Positions 18,538 to 26,584 of a stretch of 64,000 bases of DNA are shown here, in pieces. The stretch is taken from NCBI GenBank assembly GCA_017480325.1, contig JAFVAY010000008.1, forward strand, positions 248,001-312,000, given 5' to 3'. This stretch comes from Clostridiales bacterium. Its GTDB lineage: Bacteria > Bacillota > Clostridia > Saccharofermentanales > Saccharofermentanaceae. The first letter of the stretch is position 1; each line of letters begins with the position of its first letter. A model generated the notes under the pieces. That model ran no database searches and was not told where the DNA came from. It was given only the letters and a program-made list of their open reading frames with translations. The translations under genes and the position numbers were made by a program.

Positions 18538-19024
18538 AAATAAGTTCCTTACATATCCAGTCCTCACCGAGGCAGGAATACATCTCAGTTAAACCTGTAT
18601 CCTTGAATCCAGCATTAAGATAGCAGTAGAGGGCAGCCGGGTTGTTATCAAATACACCGATGGTGACCTTATTTGCATGCATAAACTCTACTGCATAATC
18701 CAAAGCAAGCTTTATCATTTGTTTACCTAATCCTTGTCCTCGCTTAGTGTCATCGACGATAACATATCCCAGACGAACGGTATTTATATCGTTCTTATCG
18801 GGGTACCTTATATTGAAGTGTCCCAGAATACCATTCTCGTCGTAAGCTACGAAGTGAAAGATATCGTTGTTATATGCGAGCTCTTCATACTGTGCTATAA
18901 GGTCATTCCCGGTAATCGGATATGATTCAAACCTATCGGCACACCAGTATCTGAATATTCTCTCGTTTTTTATCCAGGATATTATCTTATCTGCATCACA
19001 TTTCTTAAATGGGCGAATGTTCAT
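18509..19024 (-). CDS. GNAT family N-acetyltransferase (RimJ/RimL-like)
   Basis: 171-residue acetyltransferase with a MNIRPFKKCDADKIISWI start, a central FVAYDENGILGHFNIRYPD strand pair, motif A RLGYVIVDDTKRGQGLGKQM (RGQGLG pyrophosphate loop), and a C-terminal NNPAALYCYLNAGF motif B. These place it in the RimJ/RimL-like GNAT group that acetylates protein N-termini or small amines. It heads the GNAT-GNAT-argH group; the 230 bases upstream hold a cluster of GTGGAC/GTCCAC repeats and presumably its promoter. Together with the next gene it forms a tandem GNAT pair, perhaps an old duplication, though the two sequences are now quite different. Confidence 0.85.
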   Translation of the reverse strand: MNIRPFKKCDADKIISWIKNERIFRYWCADRFESYPITGNDLIAQYEELAYNNDIFHFVAYDENGILGHFNIRYPDKNDINTVRLGYVIVDDTKRGQGLGKQMIKLALDYAVEFMHANKVTIGVFDNNPAALYCYLNAGFKDTGLTEMYSCLGEDWICKELIYDPIQNNDN

Positions 19025-19070
19025 TGTTTATTATCCTTATAGTAAAATATCTATTGTGCAATTCTATAGT

Positions 19071-19216
19071 TTGTGGATTATACTATCAATATCAGTTATT
19101 TGGTCCACAAAATTGGTTGAAATTATGGACTAAATAATGCTTATTTGTATGTCTAGTCCACTATTACTGTTGTTCAGTTGACTAAATCCAAAAGTCTCGG
19201 AGTTTAGTCCACAAAT
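19071..19216. repeat. Cluster of TGTGGACTAAA-like repeats
   Basis: On the plus strand, ttgtggatta (19071-19080), tggtccacaa (19101-19110), atggactaaa (19125-19134), ctagtccact (19153-19162) and tttagtccacaaat (19203-19216) share a GTGGACTAAA core in both orientations; gttgactaaat near 19178 is a weaker copy. The tract is A/T-rich and non-coding, between the argG terminator and the first GNAT gene. Multiple oriented copies upstream of a gene are typical of a regulator-binding cluster. The motif is not one I recognise. Confidence 0.6.
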
Positions 19217-19253
19217 TCACCACTAGTTGCGAAGTGTGAGCCTATAAAACAAT

Positions 19254-19284
19254 AGCGGCTGTCTCATAAGAAGAGGCAGCCGCT
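19254..19284 (-). terminator. Intrinsic terminator after argG
   Basis: Twelve-base-pair hairpin (arms 19254-19265 and 19273-19284, one G-U pair, seven-base loop). Read on the minus strand it follows argG and is trailed by attgtttta, a weak T tract. It separates argG from the GNAT-argH unit. Confidence 0.8.
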
Positions 19285-19308
19285 TAAGTTAATCAATTGA
19301 CTTACAGA

Positions 19309-20523
19309 TCAAAGAAGTCCGTTTCTCTTCTTCATCTGGGCTACTACCTTCATAGGCAGACCGAAGCAGTTAATGAATCCGCCTGCATCAGCCTGATCAT
19401 AAACCTCCTCAGCCTCGAAAGTAGCGATCTCTTCATCGTAGAGAGAGTAAGGAGACTTAGCTCCTGCAGGAGTGCAGTTACCCTTGTAAAGCTTGAGCTT
19501 AACTTCACCGGTAACGACTTTCTGTGTCTCATCAACGAAAGCGGAAAGAGCTTCGCGGAGAGGGTGGAACCACTGTCCATAGTAAACGAGCTCTGCAAAT
19601 CTCTGAGCAACGAGATCCTTATAGTGGAGTGTGTCGCGCTCAAGTGTAAGGAGCTCAAGCTCTCTGTGAGCTGCATACATCAAGGTTCCGCCGGGAGTCT
19701 CATAAACGCCACGGCTCTTCATACCTACGAGACGATTCTCAACGATATCAGCAATACCTACGCCGTTAGCGCCTGCAACCTTATTGCAGTACTTAAGCAT
19801 CTCAACAGGGGAGAGCTTCTGACCGTCAACCTCAACAGGGATACCCTTCTCGAACTTGAAGGTGACATATGTAGGTGTATCAGGAGCCTTCTCAGGGGAA
19901 ACCATAAGCTCAAGGATCTTATCAAGATCAGGCTCATTAGCAGGATCCTCAAGATCCATACCCTCGTGCGAAAGGTGCCAAAGGTTCTCATCCTTGGAGT
20001 AGTTGTTCTCCTTGGTTACAGGTACCGGAATTCCTCTAGCTTCAGCATAATCGACCTCTTCGGATCTGGACTTGATATCCCAGACTCTCCAAGGAGCAAG
20101 AATCTTCATCTCAGGAGCAAGAGCCTTGATAGTAAGCTCGAATCTAACCTGATCATTACCCTTACCGGTAGCTCCGTGAACAATAGTAGTGCAGCCTTCC
20201 TTCTTGGCGATCTCGACCATCTTCTTAGCGATAACAGGTCTTGCGAAGGATGTACCGAGAAGGTACTTGCCCTCGTAAACTGCATTAGCCTTAAGTGTAG
20301 GGTAGATGTAGTCTGTAATGAATTCCTCGGAGATATCTTCTACATAGCACTTGGAAGCACCGCACTTCAAAGCCTTCTCCTTAAGGAACTCTTCGTCAAC
20401 ACCGATTCCGACTTCGCCGGCCATAGCGATAACTTCGCAGTCATAGTTCTCGAGAAGCCAGGGAATGATGATGGAAGTATCAAGTCCGCCTGAGTAAGCC
20501 AGTAAGAATTTTTCTTTTGCCAT
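19309..20523 (-). CDS. argG: Argininosuccinate synthase
   Basis: Joins citrulline and aspartate with ATP to form argininosuccinate. The 404-residue protein begins [17 protein letters not shown], whose SGGLDTS is the ATP pyrophosphatase loop, and continues with [13 protein letters not shown] (citrulline/aspartate binding) and [18 protein letters not shown] [17 protein letters not shown]. Length is standard. The start has a near-perfect cggaggt site. A sigma-70-type promoter (TTGACG, 17 bases, TATTAT) and an arginine-box-like palindrome lie upstream, so repression by ArgR/AhrC with arginine is likely. The gene is monocistronic or nearly so, because a hairpin follows it; argH is downstream beyond two GNAT genes. 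Confidence 0.98.
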   Translation of the reverse strand: MAKEKFLLAYSGGLDTSIIIPWLLENYDCEVIAMAGEVGIGVDEEFLKEKALKCGASKCYVEDISEEFITDYIYPTLKANAVYEGKYLLGTSFARPVIAKKMVEIAKKEGCTTIVHGATGKGNDQVRFELTIKALAPEMKILAPWRVWDIKSRSEEVDYAEARGIPVPVTKENNYSKDENLWHLSHEGMDLEDPANEPDLDKILELMVSPEKAPDTPTYVTFKFEKGIPVEVDGQKLSPVEMLKYCNKVAGANGVGIADIVENRLVGMKSRGVYETPGGTLMYAAHRELELLTLERDTLHYKDLVAQRFAELVYYGQWFHPLREALSAFVDETQKVVTGEVKLKLYKGNCTPAGAKSPYSLYDEEIATFEAEEVYDQADAGGFINCFGLPMKVVAQMKKRNGLL

Positions 20524-20554
20524 AAGGCACCTCCGTTAATTAAAATGCATCATA

Positions 20555-20570
20555 ATGAATATTTATGCAA
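20555..20570 (-). promoter_or_regulatory. ARG-box-like operator in the argG leader
   Basis: The sequence atgaatatttatgcaa fits the ArgR/AhrC operator pattern TGAAT-4-ATTCA with one mismatch. It lies about 15-30 bases downstream of the predicted argG transcription start, a normal position for arginine repressor binding in Firmicutes. Confidence 0.6.
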
Positions 20571-20591
20571 ACTTTTGTATAAACCTACATC

Positions 20592-20620
20592 ATAATACTC
20601 TTGCAACTTTATCACGTCAA
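20592..20620 (-). promoter_or_regulatory. argG promoter
   Basis: Minus-strand TTGACG (20615-20620) and TATTAT (20592-20597) are separated by exactly 17 bases. The spacing and match are those of a good housekeeping sigma promoter, about 70 bases from the argG start codon. Confidence 0.75.
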
Positions 20621-20695
20621 TCAAAAATTTATGTTATTTGAAACACCTGAACGTAACAAACACCCCCGAGCGGACTTGCGCAAATTAGAAAACGA

Positions 20696-20766
20696 ATAAC
20701 CCCGCTCTGCAAGTTGCGGAGGAGCAAAGCGACGAGCGCATTGTCCGCGGCCAAGAGCGGGGTTAT
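20696..20766 (-). terminator. Large inverted repeat downstream of tRNA-Leu, probable terminator
   Basis: A perfect 13-base inverted repeat (ataaccccgctct at 20696-20708 and its complement at 20754-20766) encloses 45 G+C-rich bases with further pairing (gcgga/tccgc). It begins 7 bases after the tRNA-Leu CCA end and could form a very stable hairpin, with ttcgtttt after it on the minus strand. A structurally and partly sequence-related element follows the tRNA unit at 43.8 kb (shared CTCTGCAAGT and GCGAC on the plus strand), so it belongs to a small family of tRNA-linked repeats. Confidence 0.65.
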
Positions 20767-20772
20767 GAGTTT

Positions 20773-20859
20773 TGGTGCGGATGGCGGGACTTGAACCCGC
20801 ACGGTATTGCTACCACTAGCACCTGAAGCTAGCGCGTCTGCCAATTCCACCACATCCGC
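20773..20859 (-). tRNA. tRNA-Leu (CAG)
   Basis: Class II tRNA with acceptor pairs GCGGATG/CATCCGC, a long variable arm, T arm GCGGGTTCAAGTCCCGC and encoded CCA end. The anticodon stem CTAGC/GCTAG encloses TTCAGGT, giving anticodon CAG (codon CUG). A promoter lies just upstream and a large inverted repeat just downstream. Confidence 0.96.
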
Positions 20860-20872
20860 AAAACGCCTAAGA

Positions 20873-20901
20873 ATATTACCTTAATTTGTTACCAAAATCA
20901 A
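20873..20901 (-). promoter_or_regulatory. Promoter of tRNA-Leu(CAG)
   Basis: Minus-strand TTGATT (20896-20901) and TAATAT (20873-20878) with a 17-base spacer. The predicted start is 5-8 bases before the mature tRNA 5' end, appropriate for a single tRNA transcript. Confidence 0.7.
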
Positions 20902-20953
20902 CCGATAAACCTTTGAGCTTCATAATTAATGTTATAATTATTTTGGTGGCTTT

Positions 20954-22132
20954 ATGAGAAAAACACTTATCTCTTTGTTGCTTATCGCTTCACTTGGCAT
21001 GTGCTGCATCTCTTTCTCCGGCTGTAATAAAGAGGAGGAGGCTTTTCCGAGCCTTGCTTTCGAGCCTGCTGCCACCACAGCCACACCTTCTTCTGAAGAA
21101 GAACTCCAAGCTGAAGGACTGCATGAGCTGACGGTAGCTCTCCCTCTTACAGATGATACCGTTGAGCTTCTTATGAAGCTTTATTATGCCAAGAACAACG
21201 GCCTGTTCCCGATGGATATGACCGGTGCCGACATAAGTCTCGAGTATCTTAATGCCATCAATACTCCCATAGTTGTAAACTCTATTACCTCGGCAACCTC
21301 CGGAGAGACGGAGCAGATATTAGGCGAGCTTAATGAAGAGGGTATGATGCCTGATGTTTTCCTTGCCTCCGATATAGACTCGTTAATATCCTCCAATACC
21401 ATTATTTCTTTAGATCAATACCTGTCTGACGACAGTGTTAATGCTTCTCAGGTCTACCTAGGTACACTAGAGTCTTTAAGAGAAGGAGGAGAGCATTACG
21501 GGTTGCCCTTCTATACTACTGTTGAGCTTCTTACCGGAAGCAGGGAATATCTTCCTGAGTCGGGAGTTCCGTCCTTTAATATTAGTGAAGAGGAGCTTAT
21601 CACGTATCTTAGAAGTATTCCCGCATATAATTCGGACGGAACGGTAAATATTACACGATTCTATAATGCCGAGTCTCTTATCCCGTATCTTGACGAAGAG
21701 TATGCATCGACACTTATAAGTGACGGGTTATCCTCCGACACTGACAGCATGGGTGCTGATCCCAGGGTATCGAGAGCCTGCGGTATGTGGCTTATGAACT
21801 CCGGAGAATTCGAGACCTGGAGCAACTATTATCCGAACGGACTGTACTTCACGATGCTTCCTTCAGAGCATGTTTACGCGACCGTATATCCCGTGTGCGT
21901 GTCATCCTCTTGTGCTGATCCGGATTTTGCTTCCGATTTTATTTCCTTTATTTGTTTTGACAGGGATGCTCAGATGCTTCTTAGAAGACTTGAGCCTCTC
22001 AGGGGATTCTTCCCTCCGGTATCCTATGACGGAGTCTGGAATGAACTGTCGGACGACGAAGACTGGGGCCCTCAGGCGATGCTGTATGAGCAATTCATGA
22101 GCAGTGCCGATTATTCTGTGGCGGTGAATTGA
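20954..22132 (+). CDS. Lipoprotein, extracellular solute-binding protein-like
   Basis: The N-terminus MRKTLISLLLIASLGMCCISFSGC is a lipoprotein signal peptide with lipobox FSGC and lipidated Cys24, followed by an acidic, Thr/Ser-rich linker. The remaining ~350 residues resemble a family 1 substrate-binding protein (LYYAKNNGLFPMDMTGADISLEY, then VFLASDIDSLISS and GEHYGLPFYTTVELL, as in maltose-type binding proteins). No permease or ATPase gene accompanies it, so transport is unproven; it may be an orphan binding protein or sensor. It has a ggtgg ribosome site. It starts a plus-strand operon that continues with the OGT fusion 1 base downstream. Confidence 0.78.
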   Translation: MRKTLISLLLIASLGMCCISFSGCNKEEEAFPSLAFEPAATTATPSSEEELQAEGLHELTVALPLTDDTVELLMKLYYAKNNGLFPMDMTGADISLEYLNAINTPIVVNSITSATSGETEQILGELNEEGMMPDVFLASDIDSLISSNTIISLDQYLSDDSVNASQVYLGTLESLREGGEHYGLPFYTTVELLTGSREYLPESGVPSFNISEEELITYLRSIPAYNSDGTVNITRFYNAESLIPYLDEEYASTLISDGLSSDTDSMGADPRVSRACGMWLMNSGEFETWSNYYPNGLYFTMLPSEHVYATVYPVCVSSSCADPDFASDFISFICFDRDAQMLLRRLEPLRGFFPPVSYDGVWNELSDDEDWGPQAMLYEQFMSSADYSVAVN

Positions 22133-22133
22133 T

Positions 22134-23129
22134 ATGGTTAGGATCAGAAAGGTTCGTATTCAGGATGCATCTAAGGTCAAAGCACTGTTGGGCTTTGATA
22201 CTGTAACCGCCACTGAAGAATATTTAAGAGGGAGATCGGTTTACTCAGATGCTGACTTCAAATTCTTAAGCATTAACAACTATATCTCTGATCATTCTGT
22301 GATATTAAGTCTTCGCGGAAACTATAATCAGGAATCGATCGATGCGCTACTCCATTATTTCTTCTTCGAGAAGCATATTTATAAGGTCAGTGCTATATTG
22401 CCACTCGACGATCATGCTACGGAAGAGGCGCTTGTTAATAACGGCTTTCTGCAGGAGGCGGTGCTTCACGAGGAACTGCTTACAGACGGGTCGTTTACCG
22501 ATGCGGGACTTTTCTATATAACCATGCCGATGTACAGAAGATATAATGTCGGATTTATTCCGTTCCAAAGAGGCGTTATAGCCGTCTGTGGAGGAATAGA
22601 CTATGTTGACGATATTACCTTCCTAAGATTCGAAGATACTCCTAAGAGTGACTATCTTAGGCTTTGTGCCGATTACTGCGGCTTCATTAAGGACGGCAAG
22701 CTCAAGCCCCGCGGGGATGTATGCTATAAGGATCAGTTCTTTGATGATCTTCCTGCCGAGGTTATGAGGGCAGTCAAGCAGATAAGAGAATATCTATATA
22801 AGGAGAGGACTTCCTTCGATATTAACGTAAGATTGCCGGAGACCTCAGACTTCAGACTCTCGGTATGGAAATGCATCAGGAATATTCCCTACGGATACAC
22901 AAGAAGCTATGAGGATATAGCGCTGGAACTGACTAAGGGTGATGTCAAGAAGGCTCAGAGGCTTACACGTGCAGTGGGGCACGCATGTTCCGAGAACCCT
23001 GTACCGGTCATCGTTCCCTGTCACAGAGTTATCGGTAAGGACGGAAAGCTTGTTGGCTTCAAGGACGGAGTGGAATTTAAGGATTTTCTGCTGACGCATG
23101 AGCTTTTCGCTGCGATGCCGCTGGCGTAA
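22134..23129 (+). CDS. GNAT-like domain fused to O6-alkylguanine-DNA alkyltransferase
   Basis: A 331-residue two-part protein. Residues ~1-145 look like a reduced GNAT acetyltransferase: VRIRKVRIQDASKV at the start and LDDHATEEALVNNGFLQEAVLHEELLTDG like GNAT motif B, but without an obvious R-x-x-G-x-G/A acetyl-CoA loop. Residues ~146-331 form a complete OGT: the DNA-binding helix-turn-helix region FRLSVWKCIRNIPYGYTRSYEDIA and the active-site loop VPVIVPCHRVIGKDGKLVGF with methyl-acceptor Cys296. The C-terminal half would repair O6-methylguanine by suicide transfer. The N-terminal extension is unusual; it might bind a ligand or have lost activity. Located between a lipoprotein and a flavin reductase gene. 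Confidence 0.85.
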   Translation: MVRIRKVRIQDASKVKALLGFDTVTATEEYLRGRSVYSDADFKFLSINNYISDHSVILSLRGNYNQESIDALLHYFFFEKHIYKVSAILPLDDHATEEALVNNGFLQEAVLHEELLTDGSFTDAGLFYITMPMYRRYNVGFIPFQRGVIAVCGGIDYVDDITFLRFEDTPKSDYLRLCADYCGFIKDGKLKPRGDVCYKDQFFDDLPAEVMRAVKQIREYLYKERTSFDINVRLPETSDFRLSVWKCIRNIPYGYTRSYEDIALELTKGDVKKAQRLTRAVGHACSENPVPVIVPCHRVIGKDGKLVGFKDGVEFKDFLLTHELFAAMPLA

Positions 23130-23139
23130 AGGAGATTAC

Positions 23140-23754
23140 ATGAGTAAACACGATAAGATAAGCGTAGGATTGTCTACTATACTTAATCCGGTGCCTGTTG
23201 TGATGATATCATCGGCAGGGAAGGACCCTTCGACCACAGAAGGTCGCCCGAATATCATTACCGTTGCCTGGGCGGGGACGATCAACTCCGAGCCTCCCAT
23301 GGTGTCGGTATCGATCCGGCAGTCCCGTTACTCTCATAAGCTTATTACCGAGACCGGAGAGTTCGTGATCAATCTGGTTAATAAGCAGCTATGCAAGTCC
23401 TGCGATCTATGTGGGGTCAAAAGCGGTGCTGATATAGACAAGTTCAAGACCTGCGGGTTAACGCCCGTCAAGGCAGAGGGCCTTGATTACGCTTATGCTA
23501 TTAAGGAAGCGCCGGTGTCGATATCCTGTAGGGTCGAGAGCATTACGAGGCTTCCTTCACATGATGTATTTACCGCGAGTGTGGTCGGAGTAACAGCAGA
23601 TTCATATCTCATGGACGATAGCGGAAGGATATGTCTTGATAAGGCCAATCTTGTCGCGTATAACCATGGGGAGTATTTCCTGCTGGGTAAGAAGATAGGC
23701 TTCTTCGGCTACTCAGTGGCAAGTGATGAGATCATAAAGAAAAGGTTGGGTTAG
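23140..23754 (+). CDS. Flavin reductase family protein (FMN-binding split barrel)
   Basis: 204 residues with NIITVAWAGTINSEPPMVSVSIRQSRYSHKLI followed by GEFVINLV, the FMN-binding split-barrel pattern of the DIM6/NTAB flavin reductase-like family. CKSCDLCGVKSGADIDKF also occurs in many anaerobe members and might hold a metal or disulfide. The family binds FMN and reduces or stores flavin electrons; the partner is unknown. The start is ATG 23140 with aaaggag immediately before; an upstream ATG at 23098 is inside the OGT gene and unsupported. The Nudix gene starts 2 bases after its stop. Confidence 0.87.
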   Translation: MSKHDKISVGLSTILNPVPVVMISSAGKDPSTTEGRPNIITVAWAGTINSEPPMVSVSIRQSRYSHKLITETGEFVINLVNKQLCKSCDLCGVKSGADIDKFKTCGLTPVKAEGLDYAYAIKEAPVSISCRVESITRLPSHDVFTASVVGVTADSYLMDDSGRICLDKANLVAYNHGEYFLLGKKIGFFGYSVASDEIIKKRLG

Positions 23755-23756
23755 AA

Positions 23757-24332
23757 ATGGAATTTAAAGGTATCGAGAAGCTTTACGAGAGCAGATTTAT
23801 AACAAGGTATAACGTTAAGTACGAGACCTTGGAGGGGAAGATCAAGGATTATGAGATAGTGAGCAGATCCTCGGAGCTTAAGACCTTCGAGGACCTTAAG
23901 GATTCTCCTGCTCAGGCAGTGGTCCTTATCATGCACGATAAGGACGATTCGAAGATCCTGATAAATAAGGAATTCCGTATGGCGGTGGGCGATTATGCCT
24001 ATAATTTCCCGGCAGGCCTTATCGATCCGGGGGAGGACTATAAGACAGCTGCCGTAAGAGAACTGTGGGAGGAGACGGGACTTAAGCTTACCGAGGTCAA
24101 GGATGTGTGGCCTATATCCTACAGTGCCGTTGGCATAATGAACGAGAGAGCGATAGTTGTTATCGGTGTGGCTGAGGGAGAATTCGCACCTTCCACCTCC
24201 GCTGAGGAGGAGATCGAAGCCGCATGGTATACCAAGGAGCAGATGCGCGAGCTTCTTAAGACTGATGAGCACTTCGCGGCAAGGACGCAGGCCTATTGCT
24301 GGTGCTGGGCTCACAGCGAGGGCTTCAACTGA
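23757..24332 (+). CDS. Nudix hydrolase (ADP-ribose pyrophosphatase-like)
   Basis: The 191 residues contain a full Nudix box, GLIDPGEDYKTAAVRELWEETGL (G-x5-E-x7-REL-x-EE-x-G), preceded by the strand VVLIMHDKDDSKILINKEFRMAVGDYAYNFPAG, which is typical of ADP-ribose/NDP-sugar pyrophosphatases. The enzyme would cleave a nucleoside diphosphate linked to another moiety, with Mg2+ bound by the box glutamates. Exact substrate is undetermined. The stop codon overlaps the start of holA (TGATG). Confidence 0.9.
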   Translation: MEFKGIEKLYESRFITRYNVKYETLEGKIKDYEIVSRSSELKTFEDLKDSPAQAVVLIMHDKDDSKILINKEFRMAVGDYAYNFPAGLIDPGEDYKTAAVRELWEETGLKLTEVKDVWPISYSAVGIMNERAIVVIGVAEGEFAPSTSAEEEIEAAWYTKEQMRELLKTDEHFAARTQAYCWCWAHSEGFN

Positions 24333-25327
24333 TGATAATAACCACGGATGCGTTAAGCAAAAGGATCAAGGAGAACGAGGACAGGCTTTTCCTTATCTAC
24401 GGCGAGGAGGATTACTTCATCGATGCCGCCGTAAGGTCCATTAAGAAGAAATATATTGCCCCTGACTTCGAATCCATGGATTACACGAAGCTTGATTTCT
24501 GGGGGAAAAACATAGCTCTTTCCACGCTTACGGAGAATATCGAGCTTCCGCCGTGGTGCTCCTCGAGAAGAGTTATAGAGGTAGTTAACTTCGAGTTCGA
24601 TAAGGAGGCCACCGAGAAGCTTCCTGATATGATCGCGCGGCTTCCCGACAGCGTAGTCCTCGTGTTTGCTACAGATAAGGTGGATAAGAGAAAGAAAAAG
24701 CTCTTTGATTCCTTCGTGAAGAACGGAGTAGTATGCGAGTCTACGCATCTTGAAGAGACGAAGCTTATGCGATATATAAGCACCTCATTTAATAAAGCCG
24801 GGATCAATATAGATCAGGAGGCAGGCGAGAGCATAATAAGCAGATATGATTCGTCATTAAGAAGGATCAACTCGGCAATACAGAGGATGATCCTATACTG
24901 CGATGCCACTGACACTAAGCTTGTTGATATAGATGTAGTCGATCAGCTGTGTGAGCCCGATATCCATGGTGATATCTTCAAGATAATGGACGCGGTAGGT
25001 GAGGGTAATGCCGCTTCAGCTCTGGTGCTTCTGGATAATCTCATTAAGCTTAAGGAGCCTCTTCCAAGGATAAGATTCATGATAGCCAGGCACTTCAGAG
25101 AGCTTATATGCGCCAAGGAACTTAACAACAAGAACGAGCTTGTATCAAGAATGGGCGCCAGAGGCTTTATCGCGGATAAGCTTCTCAGACAATCTAGAAA
25201 TTTCAGCATGGATAGGCTTCTAAAGCTGTACTCTCTTTGCTACCGTAACGATTATGACCTGAAGCACGGAGAGGCTGATGAGAGGGCCAGTCTGGAGTCC
25301 TTCATTGTCCTTGCATCAGGTAAGTAA
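24332..25327 (+). CDS. holA: DNA polymerase III subunit delta
   Basis: Clamp-loader delta subunit, which opens the beta clamp. The 331-residue protein shows the delta N-terminal pattern LFLIYGEEDYFIDAAVRSIKK (the degenerate P-loop region GEEDYF), followed by VVEVVNFEFD-like RRVIEVVNFEFD, and ends with the C-terminal collar helices containing RIRFMIARHFRELICAKEL. Length is typical (~330-345). The ATG at 24332 overlaps the Nudix stop; longer frames start inside that gene and look artefactual. Location between Nudix and icd is not informative. Confidence 0.9.
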   Translation: MIITTDALSKRIKENEDRLFLIYGEEDYFIDAAVRSIKKKYIAPDFESMDYTKLDFWGKNIALSTLTENIELPPWCSSRRVIEVVNFEFDKEATEKLPDMIARLPDSVVLVFATDKVDKRKKKLFDSFVKNGVVCESTHLEETKLMRYISTSFNKAGINIDQEAGESIISRYDSSLRRINSAIQRMILYCDATDTKLVDIDVVDQLCEPDIHGDIFKIMDAVGEGNAASALVLLDNLIKLKEPLPRIRFMIARHFRELICAKELNNKNELVSRMGARGFIADKLLRQSRNFSMDRLLKLYSLCYRNDYDLKHGEADERASLESFIVLASGK

Positions 25328-25356
25328 TTGCCTTAAAATATCGAAGTTAATATAAA
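25328..25356 (+). promoter_or_regulatory. Possible icd promoter
   Basis: TTGCCT (25328-25333), 17-base spacer, TATAAA (25351-25356). The predicted start would fall on the Shine-Dalgarno sequence (ggagg, 25360-25364), giving an extremely short leader, so the call is weak despite good box matches. Confidence 0.35.
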
Positions 25357-25370
25357 GATGGAGGACATTT

Positions 25371-26567
25371 ATGTCTAAGATTCAGATGAAGACGCCGTTG
25401 GTCGAGATGGACGGCGACGAGATGACAAGAGTTGTTTGGAAGCAGATCAAGGATATTGTTATATTGCCGTTCGTTGATCTTAAGACCGAGTACTTCGACT
25501 TGGGACTTCCTAACAGAGATGCAACAGGGGATCAGGTAACTATCGATTCAGCTAACAGAACGAAGGAGCTGGGTGTCGCCGTCAAGTGCGCAACCATTAC
25601 TCCTAATGCTCAAAGAATGACTGAGTACAACCTTCATAAGATGTGGAAGAGCCCTAACGGAACCATCAGAGCAATGCTTGACGGAACCGTATTCAGAGCT
25701 CCTATCCTGGTTAAGGGCATCGATCCCTTTGTGACCTGCTGGAAGAAGCCTATAACTATCGCCAGACACGCTTACGGCGATGTTTACAGAAATTCCGAGC
25801 TGAGAGTTGACGGACCCGCTACGGCAGAGCTTGTCGTCAATTATCCTGACGGACGCACTGAGAAGAAGACTATATTCGAGTTCGACGGTCCCGGCATCAT
25901 TCAGGGTATGCACAACACGGATAAGTCCATCGCTGCCTTCGCACGCTCCTGCTTCATGTATGCCATCGATATTAAGCAGAGCCTCTGGTTCGCTACTAAG
26001 GATACTATCTCCAAGACTTACGATCACAGATTCAAGGATATATTCCAGGAGATTTATGATGCTGAATTCAAGTCTAAGTTCGAGGAGCTCGGTATCGAGT
26101 ATTTCTACACGCTTATTGATGACGCCGTTGCAAGAATCATGAGATCCGAGGGCGGTATCGTATGGGCATGCAAGAACTATGACGGTGATGTAATGTCCGA
26201 TATGCTTGCGTCTGCCTGCGGCTCTCTTGCCATGATGACATCTGTTCTCGTGTCACCTGACGGTGTATATGAGTACGAGGCTGCTCATGGCACCGTAACG
26301 AGACATTACTACAAGTACCTTAAGGGTGAAGCTACTTCCACGAATCCTATGGCGACTCTCTTCGCTTGGACGGGAGCTCTGAGGAAGCGTGCCGAGCTTG
26401 ATGAGCTGCCTGAGCTTGCTGACTTCGCTGACAGGCTCGAAAAGGCATCCATCGACACCATCGAATCCGGAACCATAACCGGAGATCTTAAGAACCTGAT
26501 AGACGTTCCCCAGAAGAATGTCGTTAATACTGAAGACTTCTTGAAGGCTATAGCCGCTAGACTTTGA
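25371..26567 (+). CDS. icd: NADP-dependent isocitrate dehydrogenase, homodimeric eukaryote-like type
   Basis: Oxidises isocitrate to 2-oxoglutarate with NADP+ in the cytosol. The 398-residue sequence follows the type II (eukaryote-like) pattern rather than the E. coli form: [20 protein letters not shown] at the start, [29 protein letters not shown] with the substrate-binding serine and arginines, [22 protein letters not shown], and [28 protein letters not shown] with metal-binding aspartates. The C-terminal [19 protein letters not shown] binds NADP. A ggagg site precedes the ATG. It probably supplies 2-oxoglutarate and NADPH for biosynthesis in an anaerobe with an incomplete TCA route. Confidence 0.96.
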   Translation: MSKIQMKTPLVEMDGDEMTRVVWKQIKDIVILPFVDLKTEYFDLGLPNRDATGDQVTIDSANRTKELGVAVKCATITPNAQRMTEYNLHKMWKSPNGTIRAMLDGTVFRAPILVKGIDPFVTCWKKPITIARHAYGDVYRNSELRVDGPATAELVVNYPDGRTEKKTIFEFDGPGIIQGMHNTDKSIAAFARSCFMYAIDIKQSLWFATKDTISKTYDHRFKDIFQEIYDAEFKSKFEELGIEYFYTLIDDAVARIMRSEGGIVWACKNYDGDVMSDMLASACGSLAMMTSVLVSPDGVYEYEAAHGTVTRHYYKYLKGEATSTNPMATLFAWTGALRKRAELDELPELADFADRLEKASIDTIESGTITGDLKNLIDVPQKNVVNTEDFLKAIAARL

Positions 26568-26584
26568 TCACGGAGGCAAATAAT

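Noticed and set aside
19071..19216. Replication origin (DnaA boxes)
   Set aside because: Only one or two copies approach TTATCCACA and none is exact; no dnaA, dnaN, gyr or parAB genes are near.
19297..20493. A 398-codon open frame on the plus strand opposite argG
   Set aside because: Antisense shadow of argG with no ribosome site, unnatural composition and no domain pattern.
20629..20853. Small minus-strand open frame across the tRNA-Leu gene
   Set aside because: It is translated from tRNA-Leu and the downstream inverted repeat, so it is not a protein gene.
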